Of a stretch of DNA of 64,000 bases, positions 63,836-64,000 are shown in pieces. The DNA comes from Bimastos eiseni (Eukaryota; Annelida; Clitellata; Crassiclitellata; Lumbricidae): contig OY365809.1 in NCBI GenBank assembly GCA_959347315.1, positions 44,075,568-44,139,567 on the forward strand, read 5' to 3'. The translations under genes and the position numbers were made by a program. Each line of letters opens with the position of its first letter. The stretch's first letter is position 1. The notes under the pieces are model-generated. The model saw only the letters and a list, made by a program, of their open reading frames with translations, did not search any database and was not told the origin of the DNA.

Positions 63836-64000
63836 TAAACAGAATACAATTTAAAAGTTGATCCTCACATATTTCTGCATCATTTACTATAACTTTTTGA
63901 GTTTGCACTAGCTGCTGTCATTGTGATATTATGGTGCGAATGCTCTGGTGATAAATGACTTACATACCTACTTAAAGATACACATACCAATATCAAATAG

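Overview
This window comes from an animal nuclear genome. It has intron-rich genes with GT-AG splicing, AT-rich non-coding DNA, and dense SINE, LINE and MITE copies and tandem repeats. The gene content fits a marine invertebrate deuterostome, with an echinoderm or hemichordate as my best guess. That guess is an inference from the presence of CENP-M, FAM241B and ACSF2 orthologues, from a muscle myosin gene with alternative exons, and from the abundance of TAGGCCTA and of GCGCTATATAAA LINE tails. It is not proven by the sequence.

Layout. (1) 437-4563, plus strand: complete CENPM, 6 exons, 180 codons, encoding the centromere protein M pseudo-GTPase. (2) 4.6-17.3 kb: intergenic DNA with microsatellites, minisatellites, a polypyrimidine tract, several hAT-like non-autonomous elements with 8-bp target duplications, and LINE 3' fragments. 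(3) 17366-49237, plus strand: a complete muscle myosin II heavy chain gene. I could join 32 coding exon positions without an in-frame stop into a 1,944-residue protein. Two neighbouring positions (residues 272-304 and 305-339) each have two tandem candidate exons, which look like mutually exclusive alternatives. (4) 52835-54077, minus strand: FAM241B, 2 coding exons, 171 residues with a glycine-rich tail. (5) 55534-56399, plus strand: an unrecognised 2-exon gene for a 90-residue single-pass membrane protein, divergent from FAM241B. (6) 59183-63399, minus strand: the last five exons of ACSF2, an acyl-CoA synthetase, whose 5' part lies beyond the right edge.

The genes are functionally unrelated (kinetochore, muscle motor, endolysosomal membrane, unknown membrane protein, fatty-acid activation), and I see no operon-like logic. 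The window does not contain an obvious new multi-gene system. The observations most worth following are the two adjacent alternative exon pairs in the myosin motor, a CENP-M that keeps an almost complete Walker A loop, and a set of short hAT-like elements with exact 8-bp duplications, one of which sits inside a tandem array. Exon borders were placed by hand from splice consensus, reading phase and remembered family alignments. No search was run.
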